The notes under the pieces were generated by a model that ran no database searches, was not told the origin of the DNA, and saw only the letters and a list, made by a program, of their open reading frames with translations. The position numbers and the translations under genes are program-made. From JAAYJT01 sp037445555 (GTDB lineage Bacteria; Bacteroidota; Bacteroidia; Bacteroidales; JAAYJT01), in assembly GCA_037445555.1 (NCBI GenBank), contig JBBIKG010000005.1, forward strand, positions 74,915-138,914: a stretch of 64,000 nucleotides of DNA, written 5' to 3'. Shown in pieces: positions 1 through 8,401 of this stretch (positions are counted from its first letter, which is position 1; each line of letters starts with the position of its first letter).

Positions 1-1776
1 AATCTCAAAATAAACAACATACCTGTTTCGGTCGACGAGGGCACTACCATTCTAGATGCCGCCAAGAAACTCAACTTCAGGATTCCTACGCTTTGCAACC
101 ATCCCGACCTTACTGTGGCCGGTAACTGCAGGGTTTGCGTGGTTGAAGTCAATGGCGCCCGCCTGCTGTCTGCCGCATGTGCCACCCCGGTATCGGAAGG
201 CATGGAAGTGGTCACCAACAGTGAAAAGGTAAGAACCTCACGCAAGCATGTCATCGAGTTGCTTCTGTCGGAGCACAACGCCGACTGTACCAAGTGTTTT
301 AAAAGCGGACATTGCGAACTGCAGGAACTGGCCAGCGAGTATCGTGTGGGCGACCACGTGTTTCTTGATCTCGTGAAACCAAAGGATAAGATTCAGGATA
401 TCAGCTCTCCTTCCATCGTAAAGGACGACAGCAAGTGTATCCGTTGCCAGCGGTGTGTGCGTACATGCACGGAGCTACAGGCTGTGAGCGCACTGGCAGT
501 GATCAACAAGGGTGACCACCAGAAAATTTCCACCTTTCTGGGAAAACCCATGCACGACGTGGTTTGTACCAATTGCGGCCAGTGCATAAACCGCTGCCCG
601 ACTGGTGCCCTCACTGAACGCAACTATATCGAAGAAGTTTGGAATGCCATCTATGACCCCAATAAGTTTGTGGTGGTCGAAACGGCACCGGCTGTGCGCG
701 TGGCCCTTGCCGAAGACCTTGGATTCGATCCGGGTTTGCGCGTCACCGGAAAGCTGGTGGCGGCCCTTCGCATGATCGGGTTCAATAAAGTATTGGATAC
801 CGACTTCACCGCCGACCTCACTATTATTGAAGAAGGCACCGAGCTCCTGACACGGTTGAAGAAAGTGCTGGTCGACCATGACGAAACGGTCGCCCTGCCC
901 ATGATGACTTCCTGCTCGCCCGGATGGATCAAATTCCAGGAACATATGTTCCCGGGAATGCTCAAAAACCTGTCCACCTGCAAGTCGCCCCAGCAGATGT
1001 TTGGCGCACTGGCCAAAACCTACTATGCCGAAAAGATCAATAAGAAAGCCCAGGATATGGTGGTGGTGTCTATCATGCCTTGCACAGCCAAGAAATTTGA
1101 GGCGAGACGCCCGGAGATGCGCGACAGCGGCTACCAAGATGTGGATTACGTGCTCACTACCCGCGAGCTTGCAATGATGGTCAGACAGGCCGGTATTGAC
1201 TTTGAAAAACTCGAAGATCAACAATACGATAGCATTTTAGGTGAATCAACCGGTGCCGCAATAATTTTTGGAGCCACCGGCGGGGTTATGGAAGCTGCCT
1301 TGCGTACGGCATATGAAATTGTAACCGGACGCGAAGTTCCTTTCGCTAACCTGAACATTTTACCTGTCAGGGGTATGGAAGGCGTGAGAGAAGCTACCAT
1401 TCGCATTAAAAATGTGAAGCCCGAATGGGGATTTCTAGAAGGCGTTGACCTGAAGGTGGCAGTGGCACATGGCCTTGCCAACGCCAAAAAACTGATGGAG
1501 AAAGTGGAAAGAGGTGAAGCCGACTATCACTTTATCGAAATCATGGGATGCCCGGGCGGATGTCTCGGCGGCGGCGGCCAGCCTATCCCCACTTCACCCG
1601 AAATCAGGAAGAAACGCGCAGAGGCCATTTATGCCGAAGACGAAGGCATGCCGTTGCGCAAATCGCACGAGAATCCCGAAGTGACCGAAATCTACAAGGA
1701 TTACCTTGGCGAGCCGAACGGACATAAATCACATAACCTGTTGCATACACACTACAAGGTACGCAGACGCTACTAA
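1..1776 (+). CDS. hydA: [FeFe]-hydrogenase catalytic subunit, first copy (HydA-1), 5' end cut by window
   Basis: Catalytic subunit of a group A [FeFe]-hydrogenase, which interconverts H2 with protons and electrons in the cytoplasm. The reading frame is open from base 1. By alignment with HydA-2 at 3888 only the start codon and a few residues are missing. Visible domains in order: [2Fe-2S] ferredoxin fold (Cys32, Cys43, Cys46 and a Cys near 59), a His-Cys3 [4Fe-4S] motif (HNADCTKCFKSGHC), two [4Fe-4S] motifs (CIRCQRCVRTC and CTNCGQCINRCP), then the H-cluster domain with MPCTAKK (Cys361) and GCPGGC (Cys517, Cys521). The first H-cluster motif reads TSCSPGW where HydA-2 has TSCCPGW, so one conserved Cys is Ser. 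A terminator follows directly, so this gene ends its own transcription unit. The assignment is secure. Activity is uncertain because of the Ser. Confidence 0.95.
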   Translation, partial: NLKINNIPVSVDEGTTILDAAKKLNFRIPTLCNHPDLTVAGNCRVCVVEVNGARLLSAACATPVSEGMEVVTNSEKVRTSRKHVIELLLSEHNADCTKCFKSGHCELQELASEYRVGDHVFLDLVKPKDKIQDISSPSIVKDDSKCIRCQRCVRTCTELQAVSALAVINKGDHQKISTFLGKPMHDVVCTNCGQCINRCPTGALTERNYIEEVWNAIYDPNKFVVVETAPAVRVALAEDLGFDPGLRVTGKLVAALRMIGFNKVLDTDFTADLTIIEEGTELLTRLKKVLVDHDETVALPMMTSCSPGWIKFQEHMFPGMLKNLSTCKSPQQMFGALAKTYYAEKINKKAQDMVVVSIMPCTAKKFEARRPEMRDSGYQDVDYVLTTRELAMMVRQAGIDFEKLEDQQYDSILGESTGAAIIFGATGGVMEAALRTAYEIVTGREVPFANLNILPVRGMEGVREATIRIKNVKPEWGFLEGVDLKVAVAHGLANAKKLMEKVERGEADYHFIEIMGCPGGCLGGGGQPIPTSPEIRKKRAEAIYAEDEGMPLRKSHENPEVTEIYKDYLGEPNGHKSHNLLHTHYKVRRRY

Positions 1777-1795
1777 TACTGCTCGTTGAACCTCT

Positions 1796-1828
1796 AAAAG
1801 CCATCTTTCCGGGTGGCTTTTTTATTTT
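1796..1828 (+). terminator. Rho-independent terminator after HydA-1
   Basis: The hairpin arms AAAAGCCA and TGGCTTTT enclose a short loop and run into a T-rich tract. It separates HydA-1 from the promoter and operon downstream. Confidence 0.85.
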
Positions 1829-1876
1829 ACAACATTAATTTACAATAAAATATAATACTATTGTTATTTTATTAAC

Positions 1877-1896
1877 ATTGTGAATTTTTTCACAAT
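1877..1896. promoter_or_regulatory. CRP/FNR-type palindromic operator
   Basis: A perfect inverted repeat with 8-bp arms (ATTGTGAA and TTCACAAT) around four T's. It contains TGTGA-N6-TCACA, the classical binding pattern of CRP/FNR-family regulators. Its centre lies about 53 bases upstream of the start site predicted from the adjacent promoter. Class I/II activators of this family often bind at such positions. The regulator is not in the window and its identity is inferred. Confidence 0.6.
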
Positions 1897-1901
1897 AATT
1901 C

Positions 1902-1932
1902 TTTGTCAATCCAATTTATTGATGTAATTTTG
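1902..1932 (+). promoter_or_regulatory. Bacteroidota-type promoter of the hydrogenase operon
   Basis: TTTG at 1902-1905, 19 bases, then TAATTTTG at 1925-1932, matching the TTTG / TAnnTTTG consensus exactly. The predicted start is near 1939, giving a leader of about 60 nt before the ATG at 2001. Confidence 0.8.
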
Positions 1933-2000
1933 CTGCCTGAAAGAGATTGACGATATTCGAAGAAAATTATCTCTTAGACCTATTTTTCAATACAAGGAAT

Positions 2001-2387
2001 ATGCACAAAATACAATTGCCCGGCGACCTGAAAAAGTTCAGGCAGGCCATCGAATCCCAAAAGTCGCAGAGCAGTTCAACTGCCCAAAAGGTTCAGGTCA
2101 AAGTTGCAATGGCTACCTGTGGCATTGCTTCGGGTGCTAAAGAAGTGATGGACTTTATGGAAGGGGCTTTACGAAAAAGAAGTATCGATGCCGAAGTCAC
2201 ACCTACCGGATGCATGTGTTACTGTTATGCCGAGCCCACGGTTGAAGTAACACTTCCAGGCCATGAGCCGGTTGTTTTCGGATATGTGGATGTGAAAAAG
2301 GCCGATATCATCATTGAAAACTTTATCCGCAAGGGTGAACCAGTCGAAGGTATCATTCCAGCAAATTATCGCAGCATTGATGAATAA
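2001..2387 (+). CDS. Thioredoxin-like [2Fe-2S] ferredoxin, hydrogenase-associated
   Basis: A small (128 aa) protein of the thioredoxin-like [2Fe-2S] ferredoxin family, the fold of NuoE C-termini and of the N-terminal domain of many HydB subunits. Visible cysteines are Cys40 (ATCGIASGA) and Cys71/73/75 (TGCMCYCYAEP). The first half shows only one Cys, as in stand-alone hydrogenase-operon versions. The start at ATG 2001 fits the promoter and avoids the TTG-initiated extension back to 1947. It is first in the operon and abuts hydB. Because this HydB lacks the N-terminal [2Fe-2S] domain, the protein probably supplies that electron-transfer module in trans. That role is inference from context. Confidence 0.85.
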   Translation: MHKIQLPGDLKKFRQAIESQKSQSSSTAQKVQVKVAMATCGIASGAKEVMDFMEGALRKRSIDAEVTPTGCMCYCYAEPTVEVTLPGHEPVVFGYVDVKKADIIIENFIRKGEPVEGIIPANYRSIDE

Positions 2388-2400
2388 TAAAATCATACGC

Positions 2401-3870
2401 ATGGGAATTAACAAGACACAACTCCGCATAGCACTGCGCAACTGCGGATACATCAATCCCGAAAACATCGATGAATACATCGTTAGGGATGGATACTCGG
2501 CGTTGGCAAAGGTCCTTACCACCATGACACCTGTGAGCACCATCCGCGAGATAATGGACAGCGGTTTGCGCGGCCGGGGCGGTGGAGGATTTCCCACAGG
2601 TTTGAAGTGGGACATTACGCACAGGGTAGAAGCCGATCAGAAATATGTGGTATGCAACGCCGACGAAGGCGACCCGGGCGCATTTATGGATCGGTCGATA
2701 CTTGAGGGCGACCCCCACAGTGTGCTCGAGGCTATGGCCATTTGCGGCTATTGCATCGGAGCCAGCAAAGGTTTGATCTATATCCGTGCTGAATACCCGC
2801 TGGCCATCGAGAGGCTTAAAATAGCCATCAAGCAGGCACGCGAATATGGGTTGCTGGGTTCAGATATCTTTGGAACGGATTTCGCTTTCGATATCGAACT
2901 GCGTTACGGGGCAGGCGCCTTTGTTTGCGGCGAAGAAACCGCACTGATACACAGCATGGAAGGCCATCGCGGCGAACCGACCTTCAAACCGCCCTTCCCT
3001 TCGGAATACGGCTACCTCGGTAAACCTACCAACGTAAACAATGTGGAGACCTTTGCCAATATTCCTGCCATCATCAATAAAGGTGCCGCATGGTATGCCA
3101 CCATCGGCACTGAAAAATCAAAAGGAACAAAAGTGTTTGCCCTGGCAGGTAAGGTGAATAATGTAGGTCTGATTGAAGTCCCCATGGGTACCACCCTCCG
3201 CGAAGTGATTTTTGAAATAGGCGGCGGAATCAAAAACGATAAGAAATTCAAAGCCGTTCAAACAGGCGGACCTTCCGGGGGATGCCTTACCGAGACACAC
3301 CTCGACACGCCCATTGATTTCGACAACCTGATCGCTGCAGGGTCGATGATGGGATCGGGAGGGATGATTGTGATGGACGAAGATGACTGCATGGTTTCGG
3401 TTGCCAAGTTCTACCTTGATTTCACTGTCGAAGAAAGCTGTGGCAAGTGCTCGCCATGCCGCATCGGCAACAAACGGCTTTACGAGCTTCTCGAAACCAT
3501 TACTCAGGGTAAGGGAACCATGGGAGATCTCGATAAGTTGCGAAACCTTAGCCATGTCATTCGTGACACCTCACTCTGCGGTCTTGGCCAGACCTCGCCC
3601 AACCCTGTGCTGTCAACCATGGATAATTTCTGGGGTGAATATATCGGACACGTCAGGGATCACCGCTGTGCCGCAGGACAGTGCAAAGCTCTGCTTCGTT
3701 ATGAAGTGGTTGCTGAAAATTGTGTTGGATGCACGGCGTGTGCCCGAAACTGCCCTGTAAACTGCATCAGCGGTGAGAAAAAACAGGTACATGTGATCGA
3801 CCAGACCTTATGTATCAAGTGCGGTATGTGTTACGAGAAGTGCAAGTTTGACGCTATATTGGTTCAATAA
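2401..3870 (+). CDS. hydB: NADH-binding diaphorase subunit of [FeFe]-hydrogenase (HydB, NuoF-like)
   Basis: Flavoprotein that exchanges electrons between NAD(H) and the Fe-S chain of the hydrogenase. Seen in order (490 aa from ATG 2401): FMN/NADH-binding GRGGGGFPTGLKW near residue 57, CNADEGDPGAFMDRS, GAGAFVCGEETAL, the N3 [4Fe-4S] ligands Cys347, Cys350, Cys353 and Cys393, and two C-terminal [4Fe-4S] motifs from Cys441 (CVGCTACARNC) and Cys471 (CIKCGMCYEKC). An in-frame ATG at 2380 overlaps the upstream stop and is an alternative start. Longer family members carry an N-terminal thioredoxin-like [2Fe-2S] domain that is absent here; the preceding gene encodes one separately. It sits 17 bp before HydA-2. 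Confidence 0.95.
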   Translation: MGINKTQLRIALRNCGYINPENIDEYIVRDGYSALAKVLTTMTPVSTIREIMDSGLRGRGGGGFPTGLKWDITHRVEADQKYVVCNADEGDPGAFMDRSILEGDPHSVLEAMAICGYCIGASKGLIYIRAEYPLAIERLKIAIKQAREYGLLGSDIFGTDFAFDIELRYGAGAFVCGEETALIHSMEGHRGEPTFKPPFPSEYGYLGKPTNVNNVETFANIPAIINKGAAWYATIGTEKSKGTKVFALAGKVNNVGLIEVPMGTTLREVIFEIGGGIKNDKKFKAVQTGGPSGGCLTETHLDTPIDFDNLIAAGSMMGSGGMIVMDEDDCMVSVAKFYLDFTVEESCGKCSPCRIGNKRLYELLETITQGKGTMGDLDKLRNLSHVIRDTSLCGLGQTSPNPVLSTMDNFWGEYIGHVRDHRCAAGQCKALLRYEVVAENCVGCTACARNCPVNCISGEKKQVHVIDQTLCIKCGMCYEKCKFDAILVQ

Positions 3871-3887
3871 GTGCGGAGGATTAACCC

Positions 3888-5663
3888 ATGGAAAAAATTA
3901 AACTAACGATAGACAATACGCTGATAGAAGTTGCCAAAGGCACTTCGGTCTTGCAGGCAGCCCGACAAATCAACATCGATATCCCAACGCTATGCTATAT
4001 GCACCTTGGCGATATGGGCATCGAACACAAGCCCGGTGGATGCCGTATTTGTGTAGTGGATGTAAAAGGCCGCCGCAACCTGGCGCCGGCGTGCGCCACA
4101 GAATGCTGGGATGGCATGGTGGTTGAAACCCATAACATCCGTGTGCTGAATGCCCGCAAGACCGTGCTTGAACTCATCCTGTCCGACCACCCGTTCGATT
4201 GCCTTGTATGTGCAAAATCAGGCCATTGTGACCTCCAGAATATAGCCATAAGAATGGGCGTTCGAGAGATCCCTTACAAAGGCGAACAAAGCACCTACAA
4301 GGAAGACACTTCCCCTTCAATTATCCGCGACATGGATAAATGTATCATGTGCCGCCGCTGCGAAACCATGTGTAACCAGGTGCAGACAGTTGGTGTGCTC
4401 TCGGCCATCAACCGCGGGTTTCATTCTGTGGTAGCGCCTGCCTTTGAACGCAACCTCGACCACAGCGAGTGTACCTATTGCGGGCAGTGCGTGGCAGTAT
4501 GCCCCACCGGGGCCCTCACCGAAGTGGATCATACCAACCAGGTGATCCGTTTGCTGGCAGATCCATCAAAAACGGTCATTGTGCAAACAGCCCCTGCCGT
4601 ACGTGCTGCCCTTGGCGAAGAGTTTGGCATGGAACCCGGCACGCTGGTGACCGGCAAAATGGTAGCCGCTTTGAGGAGGCTGGGATTCAATTATGTATTT
4701 GATACCGATTTTGCCGCCGACCTCACCATAATGGAAGAAGGCGCTGAACTGCTAGAACGGCTGACAAAATTCCTCAGCGGCGATAAGGAAGTGAAGCTTC
4801 CGATGCTGACATCCTGCTGCCCGGGGTGGGTGAACTTCTTTGAATATCACTTTCCAGACATGATCGATATTCCGTCCACCGCACGTTCGCCTCAGCAGAT
4901 GTTTGGAGCCATCGCCAAGTCGTATTTCGCCGAGAAAATAGGAGTTGCACGCGAGAATCTTGTGGTGGTCTCTATCATGCCTTGTGTGGCAAAAAAATAC
5001 GAATGCAGCCGGAGTGAGTTCAGCGTCAACGGGATTCCTGACGTGGACTACGCTCTTTCTACGCGCGAACTTGCCAATCTCATCAGGCAGTCAAACATCA
5101 ACTTTGCCAAACTTCTCGATGAAAACTTTGACCTGCCCATGGGCGAATCGACAGGGGCCGCTGTAATTTTCGGAACTACCGGCGGGGTGATTGAAGCCGC
5201 AGTCAGAACCGCCTACGAACTTCATACAGGGAAAAAACTCGAAAAGGTTGATTTCATGCAACTCAGGGGTATGGAAGGCATTCGTTCGGCCAGTATCGAT
5301 TTTGCAGGTCTGCAGCTGAACATAGGCATCGCACACGGGCTCGGAAACGCACGAACCCTGCTAGAGGAGATAAAGGCTGGGAAAAGCCATTATCACGCAA
5401 TCGAGATCATGGCATGTCCGGGTGGGTGCATCGGTGGAGGCGGACAACCGCTGCACCATGGCGACTCCTCCATCCTGAAGGCCAGACAAATAGCCATCTA
5501 CAACGAAGACAAAAACAAACCCTTGCGCAAATCGCACGAAAACCCGTCCATCTGTAAGCTCTATGAAGAATACCTCGGTAAGCCACTCGGCGAAAAATCA
5601 CATCATCTGCTGCACACAAGCTATTTCGACCGAAGCAAAGGGCATGTGCTCATTGAAGAATAA
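3888..5663 (+). CDS. hydA: [FeFe]-hydrogenase catalytic subunit, second copy (HydA-2)
   Basis: 591-aa catalytic subunit of the NAD-linked [FeFe]-hydrogenase, with the same multidomain architecture as HydA-1. It has an N-terminal [2Fe-2S] domain, His-Cys3 motif HPFDCLVCAKSGHC, two [4Fe-4S] motifs (CIMCRRCETMC, CTYCGQCVAVCP) and a complete H-cluster set: TSCCPGW (Cys310, Cys311), MPCVAKK and ACPGGC. A good Shine-Dalgarno (GGAGG) sits 8 bases before ATG 3888, unusual for this window. It lies between hydB and hydC in one operon, so it is presumably the catalytic partner of that diaphorase. In Thermotoga and Acetobacterium such HydABC complexes bifurcate electrons from NADH and ferredoxin. Bifurcation here is inferred, not shown. 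Confidence 0.96.
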   Translation: MEKIKLTIDNTLIEVAKGTSVLQAARQINIDIPTLCYMHLGDMGIEHKPGGCRICVVDVKGRRNLAPACATECWDGMVVETHNIRVLNARKTVLELILSDHPFDCLVCAKSGHCDLQNIAIRMGVREIPYKGEQSTYKEDTSPSIIRDMDKCIMCRRCETMCNQVQTVGVLSAINRGFHSVVAPAFERNLDHSECTYCGQCVAVCPTGALTEVDHTNQVIRLLADPSKTVIVQTAPAVRAALGEEFGMEPGTLVTGKMVAALRRLGFNYVFDTDFAADLTIMEEGAELLERLTKFLSGDKEVKLPMLTSCCPGWVNFFEYHFPDMIDIPSTARSPQQMFGAIAKSYFAEKIGVARENLVVVSIMPCVAKKYECSRSEFSVNGIPDVDYALSTRELANLIRQSNINFAKLLDENFDLPMGESTGAAVIFGTTGGVIEAAVRTAYELHTGKKLEKVDFMQLRGMEGIRSASIDFAGLQLNIGIAHGLGNARTLLEEIKAGKSHYHAIEIMACPGGCIGGGGQPLHHGDSSILKARQIAIYNEDKNKPLRKSHENPSICKLYEEYLGKPLGEKSHHLLHTSYFDRSKGHVLIEE

Positions 5664-5692
5664 ATACTTCCTTTACCTCAAAAGAAACCTTT

Positions 5693-6175
5693 ATGACATC
5701 AATCAAGATTAAGCTAAAAGAAAAGGATGTGGCGCAGCTCCAGCAGGTTTGCAGGGATTTCGGCAATGACCCCGGTGAGCTGATAAATGTGTTGCATAGG
5801 GCGCAGAGCATTTTCGGGTACCTGCCAGCCGAGGTTCAGGAAGTGGTGGCTAACGAACTGAAGTTGCCTGTGGCAAAAGTGTATGGTGTAGTGACGTTTT
5901 ACTCGTTCTTTACGATGATTCCGAAAGGTCGCCATCCTATTTCCATCTGCACCGGCACCGCCTGCTATGTGCGCGGCGCAGAGAAGGTGCTTGAGGAGTT
6001 CAAGAAAAACCTGAAGATCAAGGTTGGCGAAACCACCCCCGACGGCAAGTTTTCCCTTAGTTGCCTGCGCTGCGTGGGTGCCTGCGGACTTGCCCCTGTA
6101 GTGCTCATCGGCGAAAAAACTTACGGCCGTGTCTCTCCCGACGGCGTCAGGGACATCCTGAAGGAGTACGAATAG
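5693..6175 (+). CDS. hydC: [2Fe-2S] subunit of NAD-linked [FeFe]-hydrogenase (HydC, NuoE-like)
   Basis: 160-aa NuoE-family subunit. The N-terminal helical part (CRDFGNDPGELINVLHRAQ) is followed by a thioredoxin-like fold with [2Fe-2S] ligands Cys86 and Cys91 (CTGTAC) and Cys127 and Cys131 (CVGAC). It completes the HydABC set and is last in the operon. The downstream genes run on the opposite strand. In characterised HydABC complexes this subunit passes electrons to or from HydB. No hydrogenase maturase genes (hydE, hydF, hydG) lie in the window. Confidence 0.94.
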   Translation: MTSIKIKLKEKDVAQLQQVCRDFGNDPGELINVLHRAQSIFGYLPAEVQEVVANELKLPVAKVYGVVTFYSFFTMIPKGRHPISICTGTACYVRGAEKVLEEFKKNLKIKVGETTPDGKFSLSCLRCVGACGLAPVVLIGEKTYGRVSPDGVRDILKEYE

Positions 6176-6240
6176 GGAGGATGTTGCCCGCCATCGGTCA
6201 ATGGACCTCCTTATTATCTGCCAACGAGCCTGAGTTCAGG

Positions 6241-7140
6241 TTACCGAGTTACCTTCATTTTCTTCCCCTGTGTGAGCACCACCACACCGGCAATGGTGAT
6301 CATCCCTCCGATAACCTGGTACCATAAGGGTATGGTTCCGAGATACAGATAAGCACCCAGCAATACCAGCAGTCCTGTGGTGCTTTGCAGGATTGCAGTG
6401 AATGAGGCTTCAAGATAAACCAGTGCGCTGTATTGATTGATGGAGGTCAGAAAAGGCCCGAACAGTGAGCCGGCAAGAAGGATCAGCAGTGCCTGTTTTG
6501 ATACCAGTATCGACTCGCCTCTGATAAGCAGAAAGACCAGCGAGAATGCCAGCAGAAACGCAGCCCGGTTCAGAGCCAGGATGGTTGGGCTGACCTGCCC
6601 GATGATGCGCTTGGCAGTTATGGTGCGTATGGCATAGAAGAATGACGAAAGCGCCATTAATCCCACAGCGCTGTGCAGCATGCTGTTCCACCGTAGCGAC
6701 TGGTTGTAGCCGATTACAAATACCCCAATAAATGTCATTACTACACCTGCTATTTCAACCCGGTTGAATCGTTCGTTGAGAAAGAAAAATCCAATGACCG
6801 GCACTATGACATACTCAATATTTCGTACAAACGAAGGCAGCGCAGGATTGTCGGCCACGTTTATAGACATGAAGTATGCAGTGGTAGCGACGATCTCAAT
6901 AAATCCGATAAACACCAGCACGCGGGCCGATTTGGCAGTGATGCGCCGGTATGAAGGGATCGCCTGCGGGGTAAGCGAATAGAGCAGGTTCCACATAATG
7001 GCAAACAGGAACCACCAGAAGCCGAACTGGGGCAGGCTCACCTGCTGCAGTGCTGCTTTGCTGAATAGGTACACAAGGGCACCAGCCACCGTTGCCATCC
7101 CTGCATGATAATACCCCCTGAGCAATGATCTGCGTTTCAT
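6241..7140 (-). CDS. EamA-family (DMT) permease
   Basis: 299-aa integral membrane protein with about ten hydrophobic segments in two EamA-like halves, as in drug/metabolite transporters. A charged break near the middle (residues 140-150) separates the halves. Its ATG overlaps the stop codon of the NadR-like gene (ATGA), so it is probably translationally coupled to it. The substrate cannot be told from sequence. Operon membership suggests a vitamin or nucleoside-related solute, but EamA proteins are often unrelated to their neighbours. Confidence 0.85.
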   Translation of the reverse strand: MKRRSLLRGYYHAGMATVAGALVYLFSKAALQQVSLPQFGFWWFLFAIMWNLLYSLTPQAIPSYRRITAKSARVLVFIGFIEIVATTAYFMSINVADNPALPSFVRNIEYVIVPVIGFFFLNERFNRVEIAGVVMTFIGVFVIGYNQSLRWNSMLHSAVGLMALSSFFYAIRTITAKRIIGQVSPTILALNRAAFLLAFSLVFLLIRGESILVSKQALLILLAGSLFGPFLTSINQYSALVYLEASFTAILQSTTGLLVLLGAYLYLGTIPLWYQVIGGMITIAGVVVLTQGKKMKVTR

Positions 7141-7661
7141 GAAAGTTGTTTGAGCAGAATGAGGGCGTTGAGAAGGCGCTGTTCACCCAAACCACTCACG
7201 ACGCCGTAGGGAACGCCTAGGGTGTTCAGTTCGGAAAGATACCGGTCAAAGATTTCGCGACGCAAATGGGGATGTTCGCGCAGCGGGTCAAATTCCCACG
7301 GCAGGTCTATATCCATCAGAAGGTAATAGTCCACCGGTTGCTTTGGTAGATTTTCCTGAATCCACCTGTGGCAGGTGCCGAAAACCACATCGCACCATAC
7401 TTTGGTTACCAGCAGGTCGGTGTCGAAAAACACCCAGGATGCAACGGGCGAGCCGGCAGCTTCGGCAATGCCCCGCTTCATTAAGCGAAGCTGTGTTCGG
7501 GCAATGTGCAGAATATCCTTATAGGTATAACCGCTTGCAAGCCCCAGCAAGTATTGGCGGGCATACTCCGGAACCCAGATGGTGTCGAAGTGACCAGCCA
7601 ATGCCGCCGACATCAGAGATTTTCCGCACGACTCCGGCCCGGTGATGGCGATACGTTTCAT
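7137..7661 (-). CDS. NadR-like nucleoside kinase (probable ribosylnicotinamide kinase)
   Basis: 174-aa P-loop kinase resembling the C-terminal ribosylnicotinamide kinase domain of NadR. The Walker A motif is GPESCGKS at residues 8-15. Conserved WVPEYARQYL, FFDTDLLVTKVW and DIDLPWEFDPLREHP follow. There is no NMN-adenylyltransferase or DNA-binding domain. The start at 7661 is chosen because its ATG overlaps the pnuC stop (ATGA). An ATG at 7694 would add 11 residues lying inside pnuC. With PnuC next door, the likely job is trapping imported nicotinamide riboside by phosphorylation for NAD synthesis. Confidence 0.85.
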   Translation of the reverse strand: MKRIAITGPESCGKSLMSAALAGHFDTIWVPEYARQYLLGLASGYTYKDILHIARTQLRLMKRGIAEAAGSPVASWVFFDTDLLVTKVWCDVVFGTCHRWIQENLPKQPVDYYLLMDIDLPWEFDPLREHPHLRREIFDRYLSELNTLGVPYGVVSGLGEQRLLNALILLKQLS

Positions 7662-8296
7662 GCCTTTTGCTGCTGGCGGTACATACGGCTCCATTCAATC
7701 AGCCCCATGATGGCAAGTATCAGGAAAATAAAATACTGAAAGCTGGTCAGTACGAGACCTTTCATCATATACAGTGGCACCGACACCACATCGCCTATAA
7801 TCCAGTAAATCCAATTTTCAACTTTTTTCCTCGCCATCAGTAACATGGCGATCAGAAAAACGGCGGTGGTGAATGAATCGACATAGGGAACGTAAGAATT
7901 CATATATTCCGGGTCATCTTTCTTGAAAACCCAGATAAGGCCCAGGATGGCAAAGTAGAATGCGACGGTGGCCAGCACCGTAATCCATTGCTGGCGTGCA
8001 GTGTTACGGGTGATGGACAGTTTCTGCTGGTTATGGTCCTTGCGTGTCCACATGATCCAACCATACACGCTCATTACAAAATAGAAAAAGTTGATTCCCA
8101 TATCAGCATACAGCATGGCAAAGTAGCAGATATAGACGTAGATAAGCACCGAAATAATGCCGGTTGGGTACACCAGTATATTGGCTTTACGCGCATACCA
8201 TACGCTAAGCAGGCCAAAGGTGGCGGCAAAGGCTTCGAGCCAGGTTGACCCGAGGATGTTTTGATAAAATGTCTCAAAAAAGCTAAGGATGATCAT
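7658..8296 (-). CDS. pnuC: PnuC-family vitamin transporter
   Basis: 212-aa membrane protein of the PnuC (SWEET-like facilitator) family, with about seven hydrophobic segments. It carries family motifs such as the WxxWxIGDV-like stretch (NWIYWIIGDVVSVPLY) and YADMGINFFYFVMSVYGWIMW. PnuC proteins import nicotinamide riboside; PnuT relatives import thiamine. The coupled NadR-like kinase favours nicotinamide riboside, while the YkoF-like gene 105 bp upstream hints at thiamine. No riboswitch was recognised upstream. Confidence 0.9.
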   Translation of the reverse strand: MIILSFFETFYQNILGSTWLEAFAATFGLLSVWYARKANILVYPTGIISVLIYVYICYFAMLYADMGINFFYFVMSVYGWIMWTRKDHNQQKLSITRNTARQQWITVLATVAFYFAILGLIWVFKKDDPEYMNSYVPYVDSFTTAVFLIAMLLMARKKVENWIYWIIGDVVSVPLYMMKGLVLTSFQYFIFLILAIMGLIEWSRMYRQQQKA

Positions 8297-8401
8297 AGGT
8301 AATATGAAAAAGTCGGATAGTGTCGGGCAGTAGAATCGGGTTGTATGTTCTCTTTATACCGGTTTATATGCTGATAATTCACCAAAGCCTTGGATAGGAT
8401 T

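Noticed and set aside
475..1224. Long open frame antisense to HydA-1 (249 codons)
   Set aside because: It lies fully within a clear hydrogenase gene on the other strand, is low-complexity His/Gly-rich and shows no family features; a shadow of codon bias.
1947..2000. Upstream TTG start for the thioredoxin-like ferredoxin
   Set aside because: It lies within about 10 bases of the predicted transcription start, and the extra 18 residues have no family match; ATG 2001 is better.
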